From the NCBI GenBank assembly GCA_007115705.1, contig QXEO01000822.1, forward strand, positions 684,253 to 748,252: a DNA stretch of 64,000 nucleotides, given 5' to 3'. Positions 9,542 to 20,961 of the stretch are shown here, piece after piece. Numbering within the stretch: the stretch's first letter is position 1; each line of letters opens with the position of its first letter. The position numbers and the translations under genes were made by a program. This DNA is from Dactylis glomerata (taxonomy: Eukaryota > Streptophyta > Magnoliopsida > Poales > Poaceae). Below the pieces are notes generated by a model. It ran no database searches, had not been told where the DNA came from, and saw only the letters and a program-made list of their open reading frames with translations.

Positions 9542-11436
9542 ATGGATCAGGGTACCCATCCCCCCTCTCTCTCTCTCCCTAGGTGCTCTCTAGGGTTAGG
9601 GTTAGAAATTCTTGGGTAGTTCTTGGTACATTGGGAGTTTTTGGTTCATTTGCCTTGCTGGGATTAGTGTAGATCGAAAGCAGTGGAGTAGTGTGGTGGC
9701 CAACCCATGATATTTCGCGCAGTGTTCATCTGGTCCGGCTATAGCCAGTGTCAGGCCGGCTAAAGCTGGTCAGACCGGCTAAAGCCGGTGCCAGGGCGGA
9801 AATAGCCGGTGTAGATCACCACTTTGCTCCATGTTTTCGTTCTGGACTATTGTCTTTGTTCTTCTGGCATGCATGCTCATCCTATATGCTATCTACCTAT
9901 GTGCTGTTTGCAGGTGGTTCTCGACCCAAGAGGTCTCGCTATGTTGATCCCTCTCTTGCCCGCCGTCAAGAGCATCACGATGCTCGTATGACCGCGGCCA
10001 TGAAGAAGAAGCGGTTGGAAGAACGCAAGAAGAGATCGCTGTTTGCTAACATTGGTGATCTCAAGAAGTTGTCCAAGCAAGAGTACCGTGAGTTCCGTGA
10101 ACAGAAGTTCTATGCCTTGCCAAGGGACATCGATAGTGGTTCCTTCTATCGGTCAGAGCATCAGAGGATCTATGAGTAGGTGTATGAGACCATGAGCACA
10201 AAGGTTTGCCCCATGAAGTTCACCAACATTGCAGAGTTGTCCAGGGATGAGTACTTTGCTGATGCTCTCTGGGTCACTCAGAAGTTGGGTTTGCACAAGT
10301 TGATGGTATTCAGACAAGACTATAATCCTCGTTTACTTCAGCAGTTCTTTGCCACTTTGGAGTTTGACACTAGGGATGAGGTTGGTTTCACTTGGATGTC
10401 AGGTGAAGTGAGGAAGAGCTCCACCATCTCTCGCTTCGGGCAGCTTTTGGGCTATAGGTTTGATGGCATTCATCGACCTAGAGGTGCCCGTTTGCACCTT
10501 GACACCACAGAGTACAACAAGAGGAAGATCCAGTGTCTCTATGGTCCCGGGGGCAGAGCGGGAGAGACTGCAAATCTCCTTTCCCTCTATGATATTCTGC
10601 TTCGGATGTTCCGTGCCAACATTGCTCCAAGTGGGGGCAACAATGATTCTATCAGAGGTGGTCTTGTGCATTTACTCCACCATGCCCGTCTTGTCTTCGA
10701 GGCCAGAAGAGATTGTGAAGGGATGGAGCTCGTTGTGATGTACTTTATCTTCATGGAGATGAAGATTGCTATGCTTGATAGGAAGATCCCTCCTTATGCT
10801 CCATTCATCATGAGGCTTATCATTGACAGAGGCATTGAAGGTGACTTTGAGATTGAGCAAGATTTGCTTGATGAAGAGTTGGAAGTGCACAAGCCCAACA
10901 AGCTCTACAAGAAGACCGCTCATTTGGTGTCTAGCACCTCAAGTGCTTATCCCACTTCGAGTGATGTGTTGGGTGGCAACTGCTATGCTAGTGGTTCTAG
11001 GAGGAAGAATGCAGATCCACCAAGTGGTGGAATGGGTCAAGAGATGAAGAAGCTCAAGTGGTGGCAAAGGGCTTTGTTTTGCATGAACAATGATGTGCGT
11101 CAAACTCAATACAAGGACTATGTGGACCGCAAGCACATTCACAAGAAGCAAAGGGATTTGGATGCTCGTTTGAGGGCTGTGGAGAAGGGCAAAGGAGCTA
11201 GCCATGAAGAGGAGTACCAAGAGCAAGATCTATCCGAGGACACTTTTTCATTTGGCAAGTGGAATGAGGGCTCATCTTTTGATTGGAAGGAGTTAGCCGA
11301 AGTCACCTCCAAGGGCAAGGAAGCCAGTGATGAAGAAGATGAAGAAGAAGAAGATGGAGATGATGATGAAGAGGAAGAAGATGATGACCAAGAAGATGAT
11401 GAGGATGATGAGGACTTTGATGACGTTGAAGAGTGA
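9542..11436 (+). pseudogene. Element K third ORF (Sirevirus ORF3), two exons, one nonsense codon
   Basis: I propose exon 1 at 9542-9551 (ATGGATCAGG), an intron at 9552-9913 with GT and AG ends (acceptor CTGTTTGCAG), and exon 2 from 9914. The join keeps the frame and gives MDQGGSRPKRSRYVD. The product, about 510 residues, has a basic nuclear-localisation-like start (PKRSR, KKKRLEERKKRS), a central region with GFTWMSGEVRKSSTISRFGQ, a WWQRALF segment, and a long Asp/Glu tail. No signal peptide or membrane segment is visible, so the term env-like used for this position in Sireviruses is not supported here. One TAG (10177-10179) interrupts it. Central segments recall the late ORF of Athila-type elements, weakly. 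Confidence 0.6.
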
Positions 11437-11917
11437 TCTCGTGTTGTTGTCTCCCTTTTTGGCATCTTGATGCCAAAGGGGGAGAATGTCCTATTTGCAT
11501 GTGTTTCCATTTGGATTTGTTGTTTGCCATTTGGATTTGGTTGGGTCACAAGCTCTTATATCGTGTGCTTGCTCGCTTGTGTCCAATGGTTGAACTTATC
11601 ATCTACTACTATGTGTTGAACTATATGCTTATGCTTATTATGTGTAGTAGAACTTATGATTATCATTATTAATCCTACTTGCTATATCTTGTCATATTAT
11701 ATGTTTGTTGATTATGTGCTATTGAACTATTATATATCTTATGCACATATGGATCACATTATAAAATCTAGGGGGAGTTCTTATTGTTGATGTGTCTTTG
11801 TATTCAAATACAAAACTTAAAATAAGGCACATAGCAAGGGGGAGCTCCGTCTATATTTTATATCATTTGAAACATGCAAAATTATGTATTGTCATCAAAC
11901 ACCAAAAAGGGGGAGAT
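11437..11917 (+). promoter_or_regulatory. 3' non-coding region of element K with repeated polypurine tracts
   Basis: GGGGGAG tracts stand at about 11475-11486, 11770-11778, 11836-11844 and 11905-11916. The last directly precedes the 3' LTR and is the likely plus-strand primer. With the one at 8841-8849 there are five. Multiplied polypurine tracts are a known Sirevirus trait. The rest is AT-rich and non-coding. Confidence 0.75.
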
Positions 11918-13097
11918 TGAAAGAGCATTTCCCGCCTAATTGATTTTGGCGTTTGTTAACAATACATTATCTATTAATGTGGTGATTATGCTTTGCAGGA
12001 TTTTATTATATTCTTGCACAAGATATTGGGTTTCCTATGTTATACTTGATAATTATCATTACCCAAAGGAAATTCTAGAGGAAATGGTGATAATATGCTC
12101 TGGGAGAAGTTTCATATGAAGCTTGGACAGGAAGACTGGCTTTAGTCGGTCCCCAGACCGGCTATAGCCGGCCTGCTCATTTTCGGAAGGGGCAATGCGC
12201 CTCTGGCGTAACCCGGCTATTTGTCCGGCTATTTCCGGCAGGGCCGGATATTTCAGACCGGCTTTAGCCGGTGTGGAGGCCGGCTTTAGCCGGTGTGACC
12301 GGCTTTAGCCAGACTTAACTCCGGCTTTAGCCGGACTTTCCTGGCAGGCAACGGTCAGATTTGGGGGGGGGGGTATAAATACCCCCCACCTACTTCTCCA
12401 ATGGGAAGCTCGTCCAAAATTGAAGAACACCATTATTTTGAGCCACCAAATCAACTAGATCTCCTCCCTCAACCCACCAAAGCTCTTGATCTTTGGAGAA
12501 TCGAAGGAGAAGACCATCATCTACATCCTCACCGAAGCGATTTGATTTCCCCTCTCATTTGCTTGAGGGCCCTTGTGTCTTGGGTTCCCTTGTGTCCCAA
12601 GACCTTGATTTGTGTATTTGATATATTGCTACTTGTTGTTTGACAGCATTGTGTTTTCCTTGGGAGCCTCCAATTCGGTTGTGGATGCGTGCCCCAAGAT
12701 TGTAAAGGCCGGTTCCGCCTTGAGGAATCCCTTAGTGGAAAGTGAGCTAGGCCTTTGTGGCGGAAGCTTGCACCGGAGAATAGGGTGAGCCTTTGTGGCG
12801 TTGGTTAGGCCTTTGTGGCAACCACACCCCTCCAACGTAGACGTACTTCCCTAAAAAGGAAGGAACTACGGGAATTACATCCGTGTCTCCGTGTGCTCCA
12901 CTCTTGGTTACCTCTATCCTTTATTGCCTTTATATCTTGTATCTTGCTTAGCTTGCTAGTTGTCATATAGGTAAATTCACCTTAGTTGCATATCTAGAGA
13001 ATTTACCTTTTGTGTCAAGCCTAAATTGAAAAAGAATTAAAATTTGAGTAGCACCTATTCACCCCCCCCCCCTCTAGGTGCCCTTTCGATCCGTTCA
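11918..13097 (+). repeat. 3' LTR of element K
   Basis: Matches the 5' LTR almost throughout (1180 bp against 1149). It holds extra or altered CCGGCT-type palindromes between about 12216 and 12335, and its G run before the TATA box is 11 long instead of 13. It ends CCGTTCA at 13097, followed by the TTAAG duplication. Confidence 0.93.
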
Positions 13098-13102
13098 TTA
13101 AG

Positions 13103-14025
13103 CCATTGGCTTTTTTGACTTGCCCGTTTGTCTTTGGATGTGCTACGGATGCAAATTTCAATTTGATTCCCAATCCTTCGCAATAGTCCTTGAACTCTTT
13201 TGACGTGAAATTTGTACCGTTGTCTGTGATGATACTGTGTGGCACTCCAAAGCGAAAGACTATGGACTTTATGAAGTTTATTGCTGCTTTAGAATCTTGA
13301 GTTGTTACTGGGGTTGCTTCTATCCACTTTGTTAACTTGTCGACTGCCACCAGCATATAGACATACCCTCCTGGCCAGGATTTGTGCAATTTCCCCACCA
13401 TGTCGAGACCCCACTGTGCAAAGGGCCAAGATAGTGGTATTGGTTGTAACTCTGCTGCTGGAGTGTGTGGCCGGGATGTGAACCTTTGACATGCTTCACA
13501 CTTTCGAACTATGTCTTTTGCGTCCTCGATGGCTGTTAACCAATAGAATCCTGCTCGAAAGGCTTTGGCTGCGATAGCTCTGCTACTCGCGTGATGTCCA
13601 CATACTCCTGCGTGTATATCCTTTAAAATTTCTTGTCCTTCTTGAGGAGTGACACATCGTTGCAAGACGCCTGATATACTTTTCTTATATAATTTTCCCT
13701 GTAACACGACAAAAGCCTTGGATCGTCATATTATCCTTTTTGCTTCTACTGCGTCTTCGGGTAGTGTTTTATTTATCATGTATGCCAGATATGGCTGCAT
13801 CCAAGTTTCTTCTATCATCATGACTTCTTCTGGTTCTGCTGTACTCGTTTTTCCAGCCCCCGAGCCTGTTGTTTGTCCTTCTATAGTCGAAGTTTTGCTA
13901 TTCTTTATTGATCGCTCTATTATTTCTTCCTAGAAGACTCCTTGTGGTACGGGCAAGCATTGGGACCCCATATTTGCTAAATTGTCAGCTTCCTCATTGC
14001 TGGCTCTGCTGACATGCGAAACTTC
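13103..14025 (-). pseudogene. Element A integrase, N-terminal part and catalytic core
   Basis: The zinc-binding HHCC region is present (GHHASSRA and CEACQRF). The core keeps two acids (WGLDMVG, ITDNGTNF), but the third reads NGQVKKANG where Gypsy integrases have NGQVEKANG: GAA to AAA, a loss of the catalytic glutamate. The linker before it, toward RNase H, has stops near 13930 and 13731. A purine-tract-like sequence (CTCGGGGGCT on the minus strand) is at 13855-13866. The frame is cut by the insertion of K just after KANGLMN. Confidence 0.88.
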
Positions 14026-15780
14026 TCATCCATCGAATGTTCCTTCGAGATAGTAGTATAAGTTTTTGTATGCTGTCATTTTGTCACTGATGGCGTCGCA
14101 TTTATTCATTACTTGTTGGACGACAAGATTCGAGTCTCCAAATATTTTAAGTCGAGTTGCTCCACAAGCTTTTGCCATTTTCATTCCATGGAGCAGCGCC
14201 TCGTATTCGGCTTCATTGTTAGAAGCTTGGGGAAAACTCATCCGTAACACATACTTCAACTTGTCGCCTTGCGGTGATATCAGGACTACGCCTGCTCCTG
14301 CGTCTTGGATTCTTTTTGAGCCATCAAAATACATCGTCCAAACAATCGATAAATCTGGAGGACCTGCACTTTGTAATTCTAGCCACTCTGCTGTGAAGTC
14401 TGGCAGAATTTGCGACTTGATTGCCTTTCGCTTTTCGTATGTGATGTCCAGGGGAGATAATTCAATTCCCCAAAAGGGGACACGTCCTGTTGCTGAAGGG
14501 TTGTTCAATATATTGGAGAGTGGTGCTTCGTTGACCACTATAATTGGGTGCACCAGAAAGTATTGTCGTAGTTTCCGAGCTGTTGTGAAAACACTGTATG
14601 CGAGCTTTTGATAGTGCGGGTACCTTTGTTTTGTTGGAGAGAGTACCTCGCTGATGAAATATACTGGCCTCTGAATGCCATGAACTTTTCCTTCTTCACT
14701 TCTTTCGACTACCAGTACTGTAGTTACCACTTGATGTGTTGCCGCAATGTATAGTAGTAGTGGTTCTTTTTCCTTTGGTGCGACCAACACTGGAGGTGTG
14801 GAGAGCACTTTTTTCAACTGTGCGAAGGCTACATCCGCTTCTTCCGTCCATTCGAATTTATCATCTGATTTTTTCATGAGCGCGTAGAAAGGTAGAGCTT
14901 TCTCTCCCAATCGAGCCACAAATCGACTCAGCGCCGCGACGTGTCCTGCGAGTTTCTGTACGTCGTGTAGCTTTGTTGGCTTTCCCATTGTTAATATTGC
15001 TTGGATCTTTTCTGGGTTTGCCCCTATTCCTCTTGCTGATACTAAGAACCCCAAGAGTTGCCCTGCTGATACACCGAAAGAGCATTTTGTTGGGTTGAGC
15101 TTGAGCTTGTACCTATTCAGGTTGTCAAAAGTTTCCGCCAGGTCGCTAATCAGAGACTCCTCCTTTCTCGTGGTGATGACCACGTTGTCGATGTAGACTT
15201 GGATATTGCGCCCTATTTGACTTCCGAGGCAATTTTGCATCATCCGCTGGTAGGTTGCTCCAGCGTTTTTTAGGCCGAAAGGCATGACTTGATAACAAAA
15301 CACGCCGTATGGTGTGATGAAGGCTGTTTTTTCCTCGTCTTCCTTTTTTAATTTGATCTGATTATAACCAGAATATGCGTCTAGGAAGGAAAGCCTTGCG
15401 CACCCCGCTGTTGAGTCAATTATTTGGTCAATGCGAGGCAGGGGGAAGGGATCCTTTGGACAATGCTTGTTGAGAGATGTGTATTCGGCACATACTCTTT
15501 GTACATCTGTATTTTCCTTTTGGACTATAACTGGATTAGATACCCAAGTCAATGTTTTGATTTCTCGGATGAACCCTGTGTTTTCCAGCCTATGTAGCTC
15601 TGATGCTATTGCTTTCCTCTTGGGTTCATCGAATCGTCGTAGTGGTTGCTTGACCGACTTTGCTTTAGGATCCACGTTTAGTGCGTGCTCGACGAGTTCC
15701 CTGGGAACACCTGGCATATCTGAGGGACACCAGGCAAAGATTTCCCAGCGCTCACGAAGGAACTCAATGAGCGCGCTTTC
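14026..15780 (-). pseudogene. Element A reverse transcriptase, RNase H and second RNase H
   Basis: RT motifs in order: ENTGFIREI, TSLNKHCPKDPFPLPRID, SFLDAYSGYNQI, MPFGLKNAGATYQ, then the catalytic box as QVYIDNVV. The usual box is YVDD, so the second aspartate has become asparagine (GAC to AAC) and the enzyme should be inactive. Ty3-type RNase H follows (LSPTKQRYPHYQKLAYSV). After it comes a second, archaeal-type RNase H with MYFDGSK, NNEAEYEALLHG and FGDSNLVVQQV. This double RNase H is diagnostic for the Tat/Ogre group. A TAG at 15781-15783 separates this part from protease in the same frame, and a TGA closes it at 14026. Confidence 0.92.
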
Positions 15781-15783
15781 CTA

Positions 15784-16485
15784 TGTGGGATCCAGGTTTA
15801 CCGCTATGGAAGTGGTCTTGTTTGGGTCCATCGGATGGACCTGTATTTTCTTCGAGTCTTGAGTTGCATCGAAAGCCTGATCTGGCAGGGATCGCCCGAC
15901 GTCGGGTAGCACATTGTGGTCGGTTTTGCCTTTTAGCCTTGCGTACTCTGCTGTCATGCCGAAGGTTTGCGCCAACCTGTTAAATTCTTTGTCACATGTG
16001 TTGGATACTTCGAAGCTTCCTTGTACCATGATCATTCCTTTAGGTGCTGGTATCTTGAGTGTAAGATATGCATAATGAGGTACTGCCATGAATTTTGCAA
16101 ATGCTAGGCGTCCCAGGATTGCGTGGTATTGTGAGGGCCAGTCCATGACTTCAAACTCCAGCTTTTCTCTGCGATAATTGCTATTGTCGCCGAAACAGAC
16201 GTCGAGTTCTATTTTGCCCGAAGGATAATTTGCGGCTCCTGGTACTATTCCGTGGAAAGAACAATCTATTGGCTTTAGATTTTCCAATGATATGCACATT
16301 GCTCTCAACGTTCTGGCGTATATTAGGTTTATACCGCTTCCTGCATCCATGAACACCCTTCCGATATCGTATCCTCCTATTTGAGCTTTGAGCACCATTG
16401 GTGAGTGACCTGGTCTGGGGACTTTCCTCGGGTGGTCTGCTCTGCTGAACCTGACTATCTGATCGGACCATTTTAGATACTCCAT
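15784..16485 (-). pseudogene. Element A aspartic protease
   Basis: The active site reads FMDAGSGINLIYA in a retropepsin-like context, followed by FHGIVPG and YHAILGRLAFAKFMAVPHYAYL, both conserved in Tat elements. The sequence upstream (TMEYLKWSDQIVRFSRADHP) is the usual lead-in to this protease; it is joined to gag by a frameshift near 16480. The protease is in the same frame as RT and is ended by the TAG at 15781-15783, probably a changed tryptophan or glutamine codon. Confidence 0.85.
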
Positions 16486-16900
16486 AGTAGCTGGTGGTGA
16501 TGTTATTGCCAGGTTGACCTGTCTTGATATGCTCTTCCTTTCTTTCTTTCTTCGACTTTGGTACTGGTTGGATCATTGCTGATATATATACTTTTGACTC
16601 CAGCTGTTTTGCGAGTCGCTGCATTTGATATCCTTGACTTATGCTTTTCCCTCCCTATCGTGCTCCTTGGCCTGAATCCATGGTGTTTTGCAACCTTAGG
16701 AAGGTTCTGCAATCCTTCATTTGGTGATTGGACACTCTCTTCCCGTCTAGGTAAGCATAATGTATGCGACAAGGACCATATAACATATCTTCTGCCGAAG
16801 GACCCAAGTACCTTGTCTTCTCCTTTCCCCTGTTGTCTCTTATAGGAAATTCGATGTTTTCATAGCCTTCTTCATTCCTCCCGTCATATCCTGCGGCAAT
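16486..16900 (-). pseudogene. Element A gag-protease linker, frames scrambled
   Basis: Readable fragments lie in different frames: a stretch with RIHYAYLDGKRVSNHQMKDCRTFL (two parts around 16740), typical of the gag C-terminus of Tat elements, and MQRLAKQLESKVYISAMIQP (16565-16624). No intact CCHC knuckle can be followed. At least two frameshifts are needed to join gag to protease. Confidence 0.65.
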
Positions 16901-18702
16901 CTAATTTCTCCTCCCATGGTTGTCGCCATTGCGGTATCTTCGCCTTTGACTGCTTGTTTTGTCAACTTCTGGTGAACGCCCCCTTTTGTTATTGTACGCG
17001 TCCTCCCCGTCGGCGAATCTGTTGGCTGTTTCCATTAGCTCAGATACTATTTTTGGCCTTGCTCTTCCTATCTCTTCGACTAGGTCTGTACGACGAAGGC
17101 CGCTCGAGAAAGCATCTATCGCTCTTTCGTCGGAGACGTCTTCTGCTGAGCTTTTGATTACACTCCCGCGTTGTATGTACGAGCGCAGGGTTCGTCTTTC
17201 TTCTGTACACACGACTTGACTTCTTCTAGCGATGCTGGGCGCTTATACGTGGAGCGAAAATTTCTTGCAAATTGATTCTCTAATTCTCCCCAACTTCCAA
17301 TGGAATCATTGGGTAGGGTGTTTAACCAGGACCGTGCTACGCCGATGAGGTGTAGCTGCAAACTTTGCATGGCTATTGCTCTTGTTCCCCCTAGTATTTG
17401 TACTGCTTGCAGGTAATCTGACAACCATAAAATTGGCTCCAGTGACCCGTCGTACTTCTCTTGATCATGCGGCAATTTGAAACCTTTGGGTACTCGCGTT
17501 TTGCGAACCCTACGGGTAAAGCATAGCGCGGCCATTTCCTTTTCATCGTCTTCATAATTTTCTTCTCTGCATGCATAACGTGAGTTGTTTACTCGTTTTT
17601 GTGCTATTATGTTTCTTGCGTCTTCCTTCCTTTTTTGTCGCGTCCCATCTTCTGATGAATCACTGTAGCTGCTTCGCAATGGCCTGGGCTTAAGCTCTTC
17701 TTTTTGCCTTCCTTTGTGATGTGTCGCCTTTTCTTCTGGAAGATTTCCCATCAACTTGTTTTCTACTAACCCGAGGCTTCGTATTGCGGCTTGATGCATG
17801 TGCTCCCTCGGATCCCCAGGTTCTGGTTGTGTGGTTATTAGTTATGCCTGTGCTGCTACCAAAGCTGCTTCTGGTGTCTCTTGAATGAAATCTTCTTCCT
17901 CCTCTGACTGTTGTGCGTTCTGATTCTTCGCGTAGCTCTCTTCTCTTGTGCGTGCTGTTGCCCTCCTGTTATGCTTTGGATCTCTGTGTCTGTCCATGCT
18001 GCTTTCTGATTCATCGATGTACTCATCCCAGTATTCTCCACTTGACATACTATCGTCACCTCGGGTTTGCATGAATATGTCTCTTTCCTCCTTTAGCATC
18101 TTTTTGCGCTGGTGCAGTGCGTACTGGTATCCCATCAGAACTTCTATCCTTGAATCTGCGGGTACGTCTGTGCCGTGATTGACGGCTGACATGATCATTC
18201 TCCACTCTCCAGCCGAAACGTGCACTTTCTCCTTCTCTTTCTTGCCATTGCTCCTTAATTTGTTGACTTGCATGTCGACCTCCTTATTGCCAGTGTGATT
18301 GCTTTCTTCTTCTACTGCTTCTATGATGATAACGCATAATTGGTGTACGCTCTTGGAGGTGCCGCTGCTTCTGCTGGCGATATCCCTTGACTTGTCTACT
18401 GCTTCTTCCACCATGGTCTCTTGCCCGATTTCGTTGGGTTCCTCTAATTTTCCCTGCAAATTTTCTGTTGCTGCTAAGCTGACTGGCGAGTTTGCCTCAC
18501 TAGAAGAGCCTACAGATGATCCAGATGCTGTCATCCTCTCTGCTTTGCCCGCCGACGGAACTGATTTTGTTGAATCTGAAAGGCGAGTTGTACCCAAAGG
18601 TCCCATGTAGAAGTTTAGACTTCCGAACATCAATTCCACCTCTTGATTTTCGTTGATTTCTGGATTGCAATTGGCTAAAAGCGAAATAGCCATCGAATTC
18701 AT
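16901..18702 (-). pseudogene. Element A gag
   Basis: The ATG at 18702 follows the primer site by about 18 bases, so I prefer it to the longer frame that starts inside the LTR. The N-terminal part is acidic and low-complexity. After an in-frame TAA at 17842-17844 comes the capsid region with KFKL-like lead-in, YDGSLEPILWLSDYLQA, RSWLNTLPNDSIGSWGELENQF and LEEVKSCVQKKDEPC. A frameshift near 17160-17210 leads into ERAIDAFSSGLRRTDLVEEIG and an arginine-rich tail ending at 16901. This is the capsid pattern of Tat gags. Two or more breaks make it a pseudogene. Confidence 0.87.
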
Positions 18703-18719
18703 GATTCCAACGCCCAGAG

Positions 18720-18737
18720 TCCCCACGGTCGGCGCCA
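18720..18737 (-). promoter_or_regulatory. Primer binding site of element A
   Basis: On the minus strand TGGCGCCGACCGTGGGGA follows the LTR end by two bases. TGGCGCC-type primer sites are usual for Tat elements. Confidence 0.88.
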
Positions 18738-18739
18738 AT

Positions 18740-19074
18740 TGACGAGGGGTTAACTCGACAAATGTCCTAGATGAAGGACTTAGGATCGGGGAGATAGGGC
18801 ACCGGATGAACTCGAAGGTAAACTCAGTCAAACAAGGTGGCTATGAAAGTAAATGTGGGTGTAAAACCTGGCTTGCTTTCAATCTGGCCTACACCGTTCC
18901 CTCCTGGCCCCTATATATAGGTGGCCAGGTCTCGACGATCGGGTAGGGTCCGATACAGATTACAATATCGACATACGGTAAGAACTCGTATTTTGACTAG
19001 TATTACAATTGGGCCTAGCTTAACGGGCCTCAGGGGTACTCAACTGACAGGCTCTATTATCTACACCCTTGTCA
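18740..19074 (-). repeat. 5' LTR of element A
   Basis: On the minus strand it starts TGACAAGGGTGTAG and ends CCCCTCGTCA (TG to CA, 335 bp, short for a Gypsy element). A TATA-like box (CTATATATAG) is at about 18911-18920. The outer boundary is inferred from the TGAC/GTCA ends and could be off by a few bases, because the partner LTR is outside the window and no target duplication can be checked. Confidence 0.75.
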
Positions 19075-19409
19075 CAACCAGTATAGGAACAGAAGAGGAC
19101 AAGGATTTCTTGTATGTAATTTAAAAGAAAAAACGTGTAGATTGGGAGCAGCAGCTCCGTAGCGTATCATGCTAGGAATCTCTGGAATACCAGAGGAATT
19201 AGTTGGGTGAGTTGGGTCCAATGCGTCAGTTAATTTTGCTAGTAAAGTGCATCAACGGTTCAGCATTGAAACAACTTTAAGACACTTTACTCCCTCTCCA
19301 TTAATTTGGTTGCACTCTGCACTGATATACAAGGACGATGAAGATAATCTTCATGTTGTCAAAAGAAATGAAAATTATCTGTATATGTAAGTCAGTGCAT
19401 GTAGTATGC
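19075..19409. other. Unassigned host sequence left of element F
   Basis: No ORF, repeat or element signature is recognised. It lies between the 5' LTR of A and the GTAGT duplication (19410-19414) of F, so it was once continuous with 61851 onwards. It is AT-rich and may belong to an older element. Confidence 0.5.
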
Positions 19410-19414
19410 GTAGT

Positions 19415-20811
19415 TGATGACCCACAAGTATAGGGGATCGCAACATTTTTCGAGGGAAGTAAAACCCAAATTTATTGATTCGACACAAGGGGAGCCAAAA
19501 AATATTTATAAGCCTTAACAGATGAGTTGTCAATTCAGCTGCACCTGGAAATAGACTTAATCGCAACAGTTTATCAGTACCAACAGTTTTATAGTAGTAG
19601 CAGTAGCAAAATGATAGCAGCAGTAGTAAAATAAGGACAACAGTAGTGACTATAGTAAACAGCGGGATTAAATACTGTAGGCATAGGGATGGATGAATGG
19701 GCGTTGCACGGATAAGATAATTCATATAATAATCAAGACATGGGCTGCAGATAAATAATGATAAAGAATCCTAGTACTAAGTAACCATAGGCATGTGTTC
19801 CGTATGTAGTCGTACGTGCTCGCAATGAGAAACTTGCACAACATCTTTTGTCCTACCAGCCCGTTTGCAGCGGGGCCTCAAGGGAAACTACTGGTAATTA
19901 AGGTACTCCTTCTAATAGAGTACCGGAGCAAAGCATTAACACTCTATGAAGACACATGATCCTCACATCACAGCCATCCCCTCTAGTTATCCCAATTATT
20001 GTCACTTTGGGGCCTCGGGTTCCGGACAACGATATGTGTATACAACTTGCAGGTAAGATCACAAACAACAATTATCTTCATGAAACAATAACATGTTCAG
20101 ATCTGAGATCATGGCACTCGGGCCCAAAGTGACAAGCATTAAGCACAACAAGTTGCAACAATGTCAAAAGCACTAACAATAGATACTAGGCACCATGCCC
20201 TAACAATCTTATATCAATTACATGAATGATCTCATCCAATCCCTACTACCCCCTTCGTCCTACAGCGGGAATTACTCACACATGGATGGGGGAATCATGG
20301 ATGGTTGATGCAGAGACGTCGGTGATGATGATGGCGATGATCTCCTCCAATACCCTGTCCCGGCAGGGTGCCAAAACGGAGTTTCTGGTTCCGAATCACG
20401 GTTTCTAGTGGTGGCAACACAGCAGAACTCTATCTGGAAAAAATGCCAAACCCCCCGGTGTTTTCAGGTCAGAGGCTATATGTAGGCGAAAGGAGGGCTC
20501 GAGGCGATGGCTGAGGCGGCCACACCACCCCCTGGCCTGGCCTGGCCTGGCCCGCGCCCCCAAGTGGTGTGGGCCCCTTGTGGCTCCTCTCTGTCTCGTC
20601 TTCTGGCTTCGTGAGTTTTCGGGTAAAATAGGAGCTTTGCGATATTTTTCGGGATTTTTCCTGAAAGTTTGATTTCTGCACAAAAATGAGACACCAGAGC
20701 AATTTTGCTGAAAACTGCGTTAGTCCGTGTTAGTTGTATTCAAAACACACAAATTAGAGGGAAAACAACAACAAAAGGGTTCGGGAAAGTAGATACGTTT
20801 TGGACGTATCA
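19415..20811 (-). repeat. 3' LTR of element F
   Basis: On the minus strand it starts TGATACGTCCAAAACGTATC, with the same inverted-repeat tip as C, D, G and H, and ends CTTGTGGGTCATCA. It contains short tandem repeats: CAG/TAG-type triplets around 19590-19660 and a (CCTGG)n run around 20535-20555. A TATA-like ACATATAG is near 20476. It matches 58840-59908 plus 61525-61845. Confidence 0.88.
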
Positions 20812-20961
20812 ACTCCCCCCAAGCTTAGCTTATTGCTTGTCCTCAAGCAATTCAGTTAACAACTGAGTGCGATAAAAAAAACTTTCACGAACACATTTGC
20901 TTCATAAGATGTATATATTCTCATTATATGACCAAGTACTTAGGTAATTCATAATAAGAAG
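20812..20961 (-). promoter_or_regulatory. Polypurine tract and 3' end of the interior of element F
   Basis: On the minus strand AAGCTTGGGGGGAGT (20812-20826) directly precedes the 3' LTR and is the plus-strand primer. The rest up to 20961 is non-coding interior of F, where B inserted. Confidence 0.85.

Larger units (their letters stand above)
2075..13097 (+). mobile_element. Element K: Sirevirus-type Ty1/Copia retrotransposon
   Basis: A full-length 11.0-kb element with LTRs of 1149 and 1180 bp that start TGAAAGAGCATT and end CGTTCA, flanked by TTAAG duplications. Gene order is gag with a long coiled-coil tail, protease, integrase, reverse transcriptase and RNase H (the Copia order, integrase before RT), then a third ORF. 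Palindrome clusters upstream of the TATA box and several polypurine tracts between pol and the 3' LTR are known traits of Sireviruses. The LTRs are closely similar, differing by a few substitutions and by palindrome copy number, so insertion is fairly recent. Gag and pol carry stops and a frameshift. It sits antiparallel in the integrase of A. Confidence 0.93.
1..19074 (-). mobile_element. Element A: Tat-type Ty3/Gypsy retrotransposon, interrupted, left end outside the window
   Basis: Read on the minus strand, the order is 5' LTR (18740-19074), primer site, gag, protease, reverse transcriptase, RNase H, a second RNase H, integrase, then an antisense accessory ORF. The second, archaeal-type RNase H and the antisense ORF after pol are hallmarks of the Tat group of plant Gypsy elements. 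The 3' LTR is not in the window. Element K (2075-13097) is inserted in integrase and is flanked by TTAAG at 2070-2074 and 13098-13102. Coding is broken by several nonsense codons and frameshifts, and catalytic residues in reverse transcriptase and integrase are changed, so the copy is dead. Without K, about 8.0 kb of A is present. Confidence 0.9.

Noticed and set aside
11139..11549. Minus-strand frame of 136 codons, rich in serine
   Set aside because: It is the complement of the GAT/GAA-rich acidic tail of ORF3 in element K.
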